Below, piece by piece: positions 45,001 to 51,600 of a stretch of 64,000 nt of DNA. The number at the start of each line of letters is the position of its first letter. The first letter of the stretch is position 1. A program made the translations under genes and the position numbers. The notes below the pieces were generated by a model, which had not been told where the DNA came from, did not search any database, and worked only from the letters and a program-made list of their open reading frames with translations. The stretch is from the IMG/VR virus record IMGVR_UViG_3300017783_000007, positions 1 to 64,000 of that record, one strand, 5' to 3'. This DNA comes from a virus.

Positions 45001-45677
45001 GTGCCTTCGCCTGTAGAACCAGATTTTGTGAAAACTGTTCCTACATTATTATCTGCGGCACCTATTTGAGTAAAGTCAGTAGTCCCCTGCGATACTATCT
45101 GGTATACAAAACTATTTTCAGCAGTATCAACGTCCTGAGCGGTACCCAAGTTAGTAATTAGATACTCATCGAAGGAAACCAAACCATCATCTATGCCAAA
45201 CTGAGAGGCGCCGATACTAGTCCAATTCGTATTTCCTGCGCTTTTAATAACATAAGCCGTTGCATTTACAATATCCGCCGCAGGAATAGTTGCGTCCTGT
45301 ACGCCGATTTCAGCAACAGGAGTATTTTCAACAGTAGTAATAGAAGTTATTCGACCCTGTTGGTCTACAGTTATTCTAGGTATAGTACTAGACGTACCAT
45401 ATGTGCCCGTAGATACAGAAGTATTATCTAAGTCTATAGTAACTTCATCAGGAGTTACAGTTGTAGTTATACCTACACCACCTGATATACTTAGGGTATC
45501 TGCACCTATTTCTACTGTATTTGTGCTACCAACATCTGCTGTAATAGCAAAGGAAGCTCCGGACAGTCCTATTACGTTATTCTGCCATACACCTTTGCTT
45601 GCATTGTAAGTCCAGGTTATGTCCCCCGACGTGATAGTATCGCCGTTACTAGGGCTTGAAGGAAAAGTTAAAGCCAT
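36054..45677 (-). CDS. Giant tail-fibre protein (3,207 aa)
   Basis: The longest gene here, 9.6 kb, with GGAG upstream. The N-terminal shared domain is LTFPSSPSNGDTITSGDI. Three related [YF]xIVSxGTxxFxxIGA modules follow within the first about 350 residues. Then four full 37-residue repeats on DQTDSEIKTAYENN, and a central propeller-like region (about 1180-1740). Repeated SSNLYYTxxRA/SNLYFTNARA units, one TARTIGGVSFDGSANID unit, two TSGxFDGTxxVTGxLTLANSGATAG units and VYASNGTSKILEAGTDG units follow. It ends with an SPSTGSLWFDPSNL module and a beta-rich tip ending NNGWVLINR. There is no S74 chaperone. It is probably a long multi-domain tail fibre. Confidence 0.85.
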   Translation of the reverse strand: MALTFPSSPSNGDTITSGDITWTYNASKGVWQNNVIGLSGASFAITADVGSTNTVEIGADTLSISGGVGITTTVTPDEVTIDLDNTSVSTGTYGTSSTIPRITVDQQGRITSITTVENTPVAEIGVQDATIPAADIVNATAYVIKSAGNTNWTSIGASQFGIDDGLVSFDEYLITNLGTAQDVDTAENSFVYQIVSQGTTDFTQIGAADNNVGTVFTKSGSTGEGTGTVLLLSNWIAYGSSPTPSVGEIFKARSAGTAISADAISAGEEYRIVSPGTSNFLAIGATSNDIGAVFTATGAGTGTGTVVETPAASQGTGTVIQTDFVASANGSGTGTVMLDAAHFMAFVDSRTGTSDIFASSAFTYNPGKDTITAGNLNGNFAGNFEGAFAGTFAGTFDSNAVAPTASVATTVVVQKNTDDTTNPTVPASHRNIVLTDGRSGIRTLQGDSRIYFDNSTDSLVAPALSDGTLSISSGSISSAVNIAASGNITVGGTVDGRDVATDGSKLDGIEANATADQTDSEIKTAYENNSDTNAFTDSEKTKLSGIEANATADQTDSEIKTAYENNSNTNAFTDSEKTKLAGVEASATADQTDSEIKTAYENNSNTNAFTDSEKTKLDGIEASATADQTDAEIKTAYENNSDTNAFTDAEKTKLSGVEASADVTDTTNVTAAGALMDSEVTNLAQVKAFDSSDYATDAQGTKADNALPISGGTLTGNLGFNSGVTIDFDNATVDFDGATVNGLDGASVTSITAGNGILEANSNTQGALTLSVQPKTNGGLEVDSNGVSIAATISGNKTFSNDIVVDGTLTVNGTTTTVNSTTVQVDDPIFEVGDPAISSDDNLDRGIKFNWHDGSSAKKGFFGYDDSASEFVFIADATESSNTFTGTASALKAGAITAASFKGTNNIAVSGFLDDDSMSDDSDQFGVTQQSIKAYVDTEISNVNSSFTLSADSGSNDTFTTGQTLAFSGTTNQVTTTVSDNTITFGLVNAPIVSGTMTAGAFTTTGAITGNLTGDVYASNGTNKILESGTDGTDATFTGISTKSTKVAVTETDTTNSDFPIIFGDATAETISSVDYHGLRKDLSVSGDINPLTYNPSTGVLRATSFVGNVSGSSSVASQVAITTQESSADTHYLAFVDGTASPQSIEISSLLNYIPSTNTLKSATGVLNISGTLSGTATRARNASIFPSEGVSAAHEIPFLKPNADSVTTGATIVSNSSDNIHTHAPSLYYSKLYNKYLAFWAQTSSGVLKYSIGTYSSGSITWGNVTTAADSNGNIVCAQRANSNTQPSYGQITLADLNPSSNILISLTEASGSNKVNTLRVLTFNGSTVTFGASTNVESTSSDTLLGAISITRDPTDTSTNRTLVTHIDTNGNPIALIANISSEGSITLGSELAMVNRRVSTTDQMTNYFSAPDATYSGNRTPRLAQSDSSLRTQITPTFSAPDLPGGEQAAGTFDWTFESGDSKYYLTGITMTNTGRGYTTGPTYTGANFAGGSSISDLAGAPGSGGSFPITNTGFATTDVSENDAMNIDASWSGIANKFIVAIGERLASVSNPSQSNGYNNTRILTSSGTTLSSSGIEGLPFATLQDSGVIRTLGDIEYTESNDDKLGIIVHGNKYRKVIVSSSSSTHTYGSDVTLNSSFYKDMVLANDPTTKEVILLADKSSGGYVFKRAVATGSDISFTSETQISSTNVRSGSRNALVFDASQSIFIVSKVLSTTTQPLYHQLNITDSKLESKNTFSFNPSTSVLSSTSFAGDLTGDLTGDVYASNGTSKILEAGTDGTDATFTGAVTGTVTSIANHDTGDLSEGSNLYFTNARARGAISEGSTQLSYNSGTGVLTFTQGNTDTVAEGSSNLYYTSSRANSDFDTRIGTKDTGDLSEGSNLYFTNARADARIALQTGANLVLSSKDTDDLSEGSSNLYYTDARVTTQARSLLEHSNHVGASVEFNTTSNELEITNLSSTNLSLTGSEDTDASWYITMSSGATGSQSIHTDTGLRFNPSTNEVTATTFAGNVAGDLTGDVKASDNSVMVDSSAKTFTGDFSGDGSSLTNLNATNISTGTINAARVPTLNQDTSGTAATATVLETARTIGGVSFDGSANIDLPGVNTTGNQNTSGNAGTATALATGRTIAITGDATYTSGSFDGTGNVTGALTLANSGATAGSYGGATAVPVLTVDAKGRITSVSTTPPTATALAAGRTISITGDATYTSGAFDGTEDVTGTLTLANSGATAGTVGSATAIPIITVDAKGRITATSTATPAGGSPTSIAGNTTTSSPSVIPGTETLTIKGDGTILTSVAADVGGVPTIAFSIEDSSIPNGKLQNPSITVTDGSNSTSTALGGTITFSAGEGIDVTEASGTITIAAEEATSSNKGVARFDASDFTVSSGVVTLKASSVADGDLVEDYIKASEVDDSSIEFTSNSLNIKATGVTNAMLAGSIANDKLANSSITINGSAIELGGTVSTSDTMGAGFVVEDGDGTEVTITENKQLKFVDNNEININFNDTDSGADGDEFDLAFTLATNGVTGTKISSSATTDSARAIGTDHIKTDAVTGDKIADNAVALSTQTTGNYVATIAGTANEVEVSGSGTEGAALTIGLPDNVTVAGNLTITGDLAVNGNNTIVETTNLSVEDPLIELARGNTTSDSLDIGFYGIYDTSGSQDLYAGLFRDANDSGKWKLFKDLQAAPTTVVNASGTGYTVGTLVANVEGDVTGNVTGDVYASNGTSKILEAGTDGTDATFTGTASTATVATTVTVGTEQSDNALYYIPFVDSQSGNLSLKTDNTFYYNPSANRIFAGNVQGTFIGNVTGNVTGNITGNITGGLTGDVSGNAGTATSLQISRNFTIGATNHPFDGSADVDLSEALQDAVGAMFTGNTELGTSVTYDDVDGTLDVTTNALYNGTTKLADTTSTAITVYGHILPDATETYDLGSPTARFRKGYFDAGTIFLGTQEITASSDTISVSGNFTASNITGDVTGTVTGSADTLTTARNITVNSVNHPFDGSANVDLTEAIQDTVGAMFTSNTETGITVTYDDSDGTIDLIVTGGSASAGDPIVTISESAPSSPSTGSLWFDPSNLTTYIYYNDGNSAQWVELSTPTSGGGGVVKFAEQTSSTTLVAGTKKIVDTSSSAITLTLPGTASIGDEVHIIDGTGDASTNNITIARNGHKIQGAAEDLIVSTDRAAFQLVYYNANNGWVLINR
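38870..39310 (-). repeat. Two-copy LANSGATAG/VDAKGRIT module in the giant fibre
   Basis: Two successive units, each about 67 residues, with GRTI[AS]ITGDATYTSG, TLANSGATAG and TVDAKGRIT. They are clearly a recent duplication at protein level. Confidence 0.8.
39331..39420. repeat. DNA copy of the 33-34 kb fibre repeat in a second gene
   Basis: About 90 bp almost identical to the repeat units at 33,765-34,080 in the other large fibre gene, roughly 5.3 kb away. This is a direct repeat on the same strand. Confidence 0.85.
43670..44185 (-). repeat. Tandem 37-residue repeats within the giant fibre
   Basis: Four full units and a partial fifth with core ADQTDSEIKTAYENN and NAFTDSEKTKL, period 111 bp, 80-95% identical by eye. 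They are of the collar or shaft type seen in other phage fibres. Confidence 0.9.
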
Positions 45678-45686
45678 AGTAATCTC

Positions 45687-45980
45687 CTAGATTTCTACCC
45701 ATTGGAAAGAGCTGCCATCATAATAATAGATGTATGTTTTTAAATCAGCAGTATCTCTCCACATATCTCCTTCTTGGGCGGGACTGGGTGCAGTAGCAGA
45801 TTGAACTAAAAATACTGAGCCACGATTAATATGTACAATACTTTCAGTGCCGCCAACACTCTTCTTAATGTACATATCTCCATCATAGGTATTAATTGCA
45901 ACTTCTCCAAGTTCAAGTTGCGAAGTGGTAGGAGCGGTATTGGCAGAGCCAGACCGCTTTAATTTGATAGTTTGTGCCAT
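45687..45980 (-). CDS. Short fibre-base protein with KLKRS-type N-terminal domain
   Basis: 97 residues with GGAG upstream. It starts MAQTIKLKRSGSANTAPTTS and continues with LELGEVAINTYDGDMYIKK. That is the small N-terminal domain found on many phage fibres and tropism determinants. It ends with the module DMWRDTADLKTYIYYYDGSSFQW, which also closes or links the larger fibres here. It looks like a complete miniature fibre or a fibre adaptor. Immediately upstream is the related start of the 580-residue protein. Confidence 0.7.
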   Translation of the reverse strand: MAQTIKLKRSGSANTAPTTSQLELGEVAINTYDGDMYIKKSVGGTESIVHINRGSVFLVQSATAPSPAQEGDMWRDTADLKTYIYYYDGSSFQWVEI

Positions 45981-45998
45981 TTGGCTCTCCTAAATGCT

Positions 45999-46010
45999 GC
46001 GTATATACGC
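45999..46010. promoter_or_regulatory. 12-bp perfect palindrome between fibre genes
   Basis: GCGTATATACGC lies in the 43-bp gap upstream of the 97-residue gene. It could be an operator-like site; no nearby promoter is evident, so the role is uncertain. Confidence 0.3.
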
Positions 46011-46023
46011 GGGAGAAAAGATA

Positions 46024-47766
46024 TTAGTAGGTGCCGCCGTCTAGAGTATTAGACCATTGAGCAGCTCCACTTCCGTTCATAGCTAAAATATAATCGTGAT
46101 TTGTTGTGCTTGCATTTCCTGAAGGTTTTACGAGTCGGGTATACCCTCCGTCAGAGGCTGCTCCAATAAGTAAATCACCAACTGCTGTTGTTGAAATTCC
46201 CTTAATTCGTAAAGCATCTGCCGATACCTCTAATGTAATATCATCGTCGTTTACATTTAACGTGTTACCGCTTTTTGAAAGCGCGTCACCAGCAACAATT
46301 TGACCGGCACCTGAGAACTGAGTAAATACTAAATTACTTGTGCCAAGAGTAGCTTCTCCTGTTACATTAGTAAGAACGAAACCATTGTCCCCATCGGAAC
46401 CTTCCTCAACAAATACAAATAATCCACCGGTTACTTCAGCATTAACATTGGCATCCGAAGATCTGGTGAGTACTGCGCTTGCAGCGGGATCCGCCGCACC
46501 AACAGTTGTAACTTCATATATGCCGTTTTCAACTTGACTTGTTTGATTCTGCACAAGTACTCTATCACCCTGTGATAAAGCAACGCTATCAATAGTAAGT
46601 GCGCCCGTGGCTGTTGCAGTAAGAGTTCCTGCAGAATTATCATAGGAAGCGGTAAAGTTAGCTTGAGTCGCAACGCGAACGGAGTCTTTTATATCTAATG
46701 CTTGCTTTACAGCATCTACATATGCTTTAGTGGCGGCATCTTGTGCCTGAGTAGGATCCACAACATTAGTAATTCGGCTAGAGTTTACATCTACAACACC
46801 GGTACCGTTGGGATTTAAGGAAATATCACCATTAGTATCAGTAGAGGATATTTCATTTGCTGTTACATTAATATTTCCTGCAGTAAGATCTGTAATAGAG
46901 GTTGCTAAGCTTACAAAGCCTCCTGAAACATTAAAATCACTGCTATTAAAAGACGCAGTACCTAAAGAAGCTGCTCCAGCATTTGCTCCATCGGTAGCTG
47001 CAGTAGCGCTAACAGTAAGAACTACGTCATTACCACTTGTAGTAACTGCTGTATTGATTGGGTTTGTACCCAAAATTTTCAGCTCACCATTAAGCTGCGC
47101 TAAATCTTGCTCTCCCCCTACATCATCAGAAACCTTTAAAACAGTAGATACTGCTTGAAAAGTAAGCTCTCCAGCTGCATCAGAAACCAGAGCATGTCCG
47201 CTAGTGCTAGCATCAGCAGTAGGGAAAGTATACCCAGCGGCTCCATCGGCTCCAAGGTGTAGCTGTTTATTTAATTTAATCTCTTCGGCAGAATTAGTAG
47301 TAATAAGTGTAATATAATTATTAGTGCCTTCACTAATTGTTAGCCCTGTTGCAGAATTATCTACAATTTTAAGCTCTGTAGCTTGGCTAGATACATCTAC
47401 AGTTCCTGCATCAATATCAAGATTTCCTGTTCCTGTGTCAATTTTTACATTGCCGGATACTGCAGTAATCGCATTTGCATCAATAACAAGATTGGCAGTT
47501 TTAAGCTTATTTACTTTTCCGGAAGAGTCTACAAGAATTGCACTTTCTGCACTTTCGTTTAGAGTGCCTGCAGTGTGGGCCATTAAGTCTGTAAAATATT
47601 TGCCCCCAATTACATCAATGCTAGCCGCGTTGCTTCCAGCACCAGGTCGTCCAATATAAAGTTTGTTTTCGGTTGAGTGAGCATTATAGGCTAACTCACC
47701 TACCGCCATAGTGCTAGGAGTTCCTGCACTTGCGTGACGTCTTTTAATTTGAATTGTCTGAGCCAT
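46024..47766 (-). CDS. Tail-fibre protein (580 aa)
   Basis: GGAG precedes the ATG. The N terminus MAQTIQIKRRHASAGTPST...VGELAYNAHSTENKLYIGR is the same type of fibre-base domain as in the 97-residue protein. The shaft contains beta-helical-looking segments (GNVKIDTGTGNLDIDAG, ISLNPNGTGVVDVNSS). A widespread fibre/baseplate module follows: DPTQAQDAATKAYVDAVKQA, then ALSQGDRVLVQNQTSQVENG, IYEVTTVG. The C-terminal part ends SGAAQWSNTLDGGTY. It is a structural fibre close to the tail tip. Confidence 0.78.
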   Translation of the reverse strand: MAQTIQIKRRHASAGTPSTMAVGELAYNAHSTENKLYIGRPGAGSNAASIDVIGGKYFTDLMAHTAGTLNESAESAILVDSSGKVNKLKTANLVIDANAITAVSGNVKIDTGTGNLDIDAGTVDVSSQATELKIVDNSATGLTISEGTNNYITLITTNSAEEIKLNKQLHLGADGAAGYTFPTADASTSGHALVSDAAGELTFQAVSTVLKVSDDVGGEQDLAQLNGELKILGTNPINTAVTTSGNDVVLTVSATAATDGANAGAASLGTASFNSSDFNVSGGFVSLATSITDLTAGNINVTANEISSTDTNGDISLNPNGTGVVDVNSSRITNVVDPTQAQDAATKAYVDAVKQALDIKDSVRVATQANFTASYDNSAGTLTATATGALTIDSVALSQGDRVLVQNQTSQVENGIYEVTTVGAADPAASAVLTRSSDANVNAEVTGGLFVFVEEGSDGDNGFVLTNVTGEATLGTSNLVFTQFSGAGQIVAGDALSKSGNTLNVNDDDITLEVSADALRIKGISTTAVGDLLIGAASDGGYTRLVKPSGNASTTNHDYILAMNGSGAAQWSNTLDGGTY

Positions 47767-47785
47767 TTATGAACTCCGGGGTAGC

Positions 47786-48208
47786 CTAAAAGGCTCCTGC
47801 ATCTAGTGTGTCTGAATCTCCTTCAGCTGCACCTACAATTATAGGTACCCACTCAAAAGTGCCAGTACTAGTTTCGCGATATATTTTTACTTGGTCATCG
47901 TCCGTATCATACCAAATATTTCCCTCACTTACAGAAGAGCCCCCTGTTGGGGCCGGTGTATTATCCTGTGAATAAGAAGCCAGATCGGCTAGCTGCTTTA
48001 CAGCGCCATCTATAGTTGTGGCCGTAATTTGGCCATAAGGAGTGAAGTATACGTTAGACGCAGATGCAGAAATAGGAAGAGCAAAGTTATTGACTACTAA
48101 ATCGGTCTGATCTCCCACAACATTTACAGAGATCGCACCTTCTTCACTTACTGTTATCTCTTTTACTTCTTCAGTGATACTAACCTGAGTAATGTCTTGA
48201 TCAGCCAC
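47786..48208 (-). CDS. Small virion protein at the start of the fibre operon
   Basis: 140 residues, starting at GTG 48208 with GGGAG upstream and overlapping the preceding gene by eight bases. The N-terminal part (ITQVSITEEVKEITVSEEGA) is beta-rich. The C-terminal part holds the fibre-tip module GGSSVSEGNIWYDTDDDQVKIYRE...FEWVPII, related to the SPSSGDLWF modules in the large fibres. It is probably an adaptor or short fibre attached to the tail tip; the exact role is unknown. Confidence 0.65.
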   Translation of the reverse strand: MADQDITQVSITEEVKEITVSEEGAISVNVVGDQTDLVVNNFALPISASASNVYFTPYGQITATTIDGAVKQLADLASYSQDNTPAPTGGSSVSEGNIWYDTDDDQVKIYRETSTGTFEWVPIIVGAAEGDSDTLDAGAF

Positions 48209-48554
48209 TTGCTCCCACCGTAATTCCAGCAGTAAGATTTACTGTGCCTTCGATAAGTCTCTTAACTGTGACATTATCCGCAGTATGTATTTCTAAATCG
48301 TAAACATACAGACCCGGCGATAGCGCCGCAGTAATATTTGGAAGTAGTTGCATTTTTATCTTACCATCCGTTACTGGGTCAGGAATAGTGCAAGTAAATG
48401 TAGCGGCTACATCAGTAGCACTCTTGCTAGTTTTCATCTTTGCACGAGCCGCGTAGCCGTCAAGGTTTTTAACTACCCCGGCTTCCTTAATAATCAAGTC
48501 GATCGCAAAAGTCGATCCCTGGTCAATCACTAGGTCATAGTTAGCTGCGCTCAT
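48201..48554 (-). CDS. Tail-tip/fibre adaptor-like protein, first gene of the fibre operon
   Basis: 117 residues with GGAG seven bases upstream. It includes DLVIDQGSTFAIDLIIKEAG, LDGYAARAKMKTS and LSPGLYVYDLEIHTADNVT, a beta-sandwich pattern like the N-terminal domain of phage BppU-type and related baseplate adaptors. It is transcribed from the promoter immediately upstream with a leader of only about 13 bases. It may link the fibres to the gpJ-like tip protein; this is inferred from order and fold pattern. Confidence 0.68.
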   Translation of the reverse strand: MSAANYDLVIDQGSTFAIDLIIKEAGVVKNLDGYAARAKMKTSKSATDVAATFTCTIPDPVTDGKIKMQLLPNITAALSPGLYVYDLEIHTADNVTVKRLIEGTVNLTAGITVGASG

Positions 48555-48573
48555 TGAAATTCTCCATGATTAA

Positions 48574-48602
48574 ATTATAACAAAGGGGACATGCGTAGTC
48601 AA
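48574..48602 (-). promoter_or_regulatory. Sigma70-type promoter P6 for the fibre operon
   Basis: On the - strand: -35 TTGACT (48602-48597), 17-bp spacer, -10 TATAAT (48579-48574), preceded by the family element AAAAAATAATTC. The expected start is near 48567. Confidence 0.87.
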
Positions 48603-48620
48603 GAATTATTTTTTAAGTGG

Positions 48621-51600
48621 TTAAGTTAATTTTCCGAGACGCACTCTTAACACATTATTCGAGTCTTTAATGTCTATTCTGGTATTGCTACCGTCAAAAA
48701 ACATAGTAGAGGCACTCGATGCTGTGGATGAAATAGTTAGCTGCTCTGCATCAATACTTCCTGTTTTTATATTTGCTCCATCAATAGAAGTAGCGGCAGT
48801 AGCTCCATTAATAGCAGTGGGCCCGCTAGAGAATGTACCATTACTAAATGTTACTACCCCTGTAAAGTTAGTATACGCAACAATAGAAGAATAAGTAACA
48901 TTAAAACTAGAACTTCCTGCGGTAGTTTCTGTGCCAAAATACCTAATTGTATGATGCGTATTGGAGCTAGTAGGAACTTGAGGCCTGGGCGAGTTCCTCC
49001 AGCAATTCGTAGTTCCATTGTCATTTATATTACCCCCTGAAACTACACCCGTTGAAAAAGTATACAAATTGCCGGTAGGAGTAGGAACTGAACCACTCGA
49101 TTTTTCATAGTATAAATAGCCTTGTACGGTACGTAGTCCCGCAGCGCCATCAGTCCCGTCCTGTGCAAGCAAAGAAGAAGGAGCCCATTCACTGCTTGCT
49201 ATAGTATCTGATGATAGTCTGCTAATTGCTGCTGCCTGAGAGGTCCACAGATAAGCCCCACCAGTGGAAGGAATATTCGAGCTCCATCCATTTGCAGTTG
49301 TAAAAGAAATATTTCCACTAGAAAAGGTATAAGTGGTATTACCTGAGGGTAAACTGCCAGAACTACTGCTACTATTGTTTTTCTTATAAATTCGCACTGT
49401 GGCACTATTAAAACCATCTATACCGTCTTCTCCATTTTGAGAAAGAATTACGGGGGAAGACCACTCCCCAGATCCTACGGTATCTGATGTTCCGGTGCCA
49501 GAAGCGACAGCAGCCACTATATATAAAGCGGAATTACCGCTAGGGATATCTTTTTGCCAGCCATTAGACAAGCTGGTTGTTGTAATTTTACCTGTTTGAA
49601 GACTAACTTCTACGGATCCGGGATTAGAAGTTATCGCGCTTGAAGACCTTTGATATGCATATACTAATGCGGTTTTTGTTCCTGCAGGTCCATCACTTCC
49701 GTCTTGCGCGATTAAAGAGCTCGCAGCCCATTCACTACTTGCTATAGTATCTGATGAAGTAGTACTGGCGGCTGTAGCCTGTGAAGTCCATAAGTATCCG
49801 CCTCCGGTGGAAGGAACTGTAGAGGTCCAACCATTGGAAGTTGTAAAAGAAATATTTCCACTAGAAAATGTATAAGTAGTGTTACCAGAAGGCAGGCTGC
49901 CGGAGCTAGTGCTACTATTATTTCTTTTATAGATTCGAACTGTGGCGCTATTAAGCCCTGGATCCCCTGCCTGCCCATTTTGGACAAGAATTACTGGGGA
50001 AGACCATTCCGTAGCTCCTATAGTATCGGAAGTACCTGTTCCTGCAGCAGAAGCAGCTACAACATATAGAGGGGCAGTGCCGCTAGGTATAGTTTTAGAC
50101 CAACTATTAGCCAAAGTACCTGTTGTAATTTGTCCAGTCTCTAAACTAACCGTTACTGCGCCCGGATTAGAAGTTATTGCACTTGAAGACCTTTGATATG
50201 CATATACTAATGCGGTTTTTGTACCATTACTACCAATAATACCTGCTCTAGCCTTAGAATAAGAAAAAGTCTTATTAAAAACAGGGCCTCCATGATTAAT
50301 AGTTATAGGTATACTTAAAGTACCTGAGTCATTACTCGATAAAACTGCTGTAATATCAACTTCAAAATCTAATGCAGGACTCGAGCCTACAGTTCCTGTA
50401 GAAAGTGTTAAACCATTGGAAGGGCTCTGAGTGACAGTTCCTACGGTATAGGTATTGTCTGCTGGATCTGAAGAATTATCATAATAGTATCTGATATCCC
50501 CATTAAATACGTTTACCGTAAAGTCAGCTCCTGCTACGGAAGAGACATTACCTGCAGGATCTGCTTGAAATACATGAGACTCGTGACCTAATAATGCCGA
50601 ATAACCGCCCTTAGGCTGAGCACTGGAAAGATACGGATCAAAAGAATATTCTCCCGATGAAAAAGTAACTTCCCCTAATATAGCATCTGCTCCTTTGTCA
50701 GGATTAAATGCAGGAGTGTAAATATTTACGCCAGACACAGTACGAGTAAAAGGAGACCCAGCTTGAAGTTCAGTATCGCTTATAACTCGTCGCACAAGCT
50801 TATATTCTGCAGCAGCAGTTTCAGTGCCGGGAGCTCCCGCAGAAGTAACTTTTATTAACTGACCTTCACTAATATCAGTAAAAGTAGTAGAAGAGCCTAT
50901 CAATCTATCCGAACCTGAGACCGTACTAACAGTGCCCGATACATTTAATAAACCATTATTAGAAGCAGCTCTTTCTTTAAAGTAAGATGCCTCCGTCTCA
51001 TTTCCGTCTATATCTTCTACAGTTTCATCAGTATGTACAACAAAACTACGCAGAGGATTAGTAGAGCTGCTAGAATCAAAATAAAGATACATAGTATCAG
51101 AAGATGACATGCCAGAAAAACTTTCTGTTCTCTGCGCAGAAGTAGCATTGCTGAAAACTATAGGCGCGGCAGCAGGGGGAGTAAATCTAAAATTACGAGA
51201 GTTTATAGTAAATACTCCCGTTGTAGAATTAAAATTAAAAGGAGCACTAAGATCTCCGCCCTGAGCCACAGATTGTATATTTCCGGTAGAAATAAGAGGA
51301 CTGCTAATTGCAACATTAGCTATTTCCCAGGCAGATTTTGCTCCTAAAGTATTTACGGTTCTAACTTTTACAGTGTAAGAGCCAGCCGCTACATTAGATA
51401 TAGCAAAAGAGGTCGAGCCTTTAGGAGCCTCTACTGTTGTCATATTTGCAGGGCCTGAGCCGTTCGGCAAAAGGTCATGCGAAATTTCAAAACGCTCTAT
51501 AAATCTATAATTTCTTGTGCGAAGAGATCCTGAAGAATCAGTATATGTTTCTGTAGGAGGAGTCCACCCTATAATACCTTGATAAGCCGAGGTTTGACCC

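Noticed and set aside
22757-48554. Diversity-generating retroelement acting on fibre genes
   Set aside because: No reverse transcriptase, accessory protein or template/variable repeat pair with adenine-specific differences is visible in the window.
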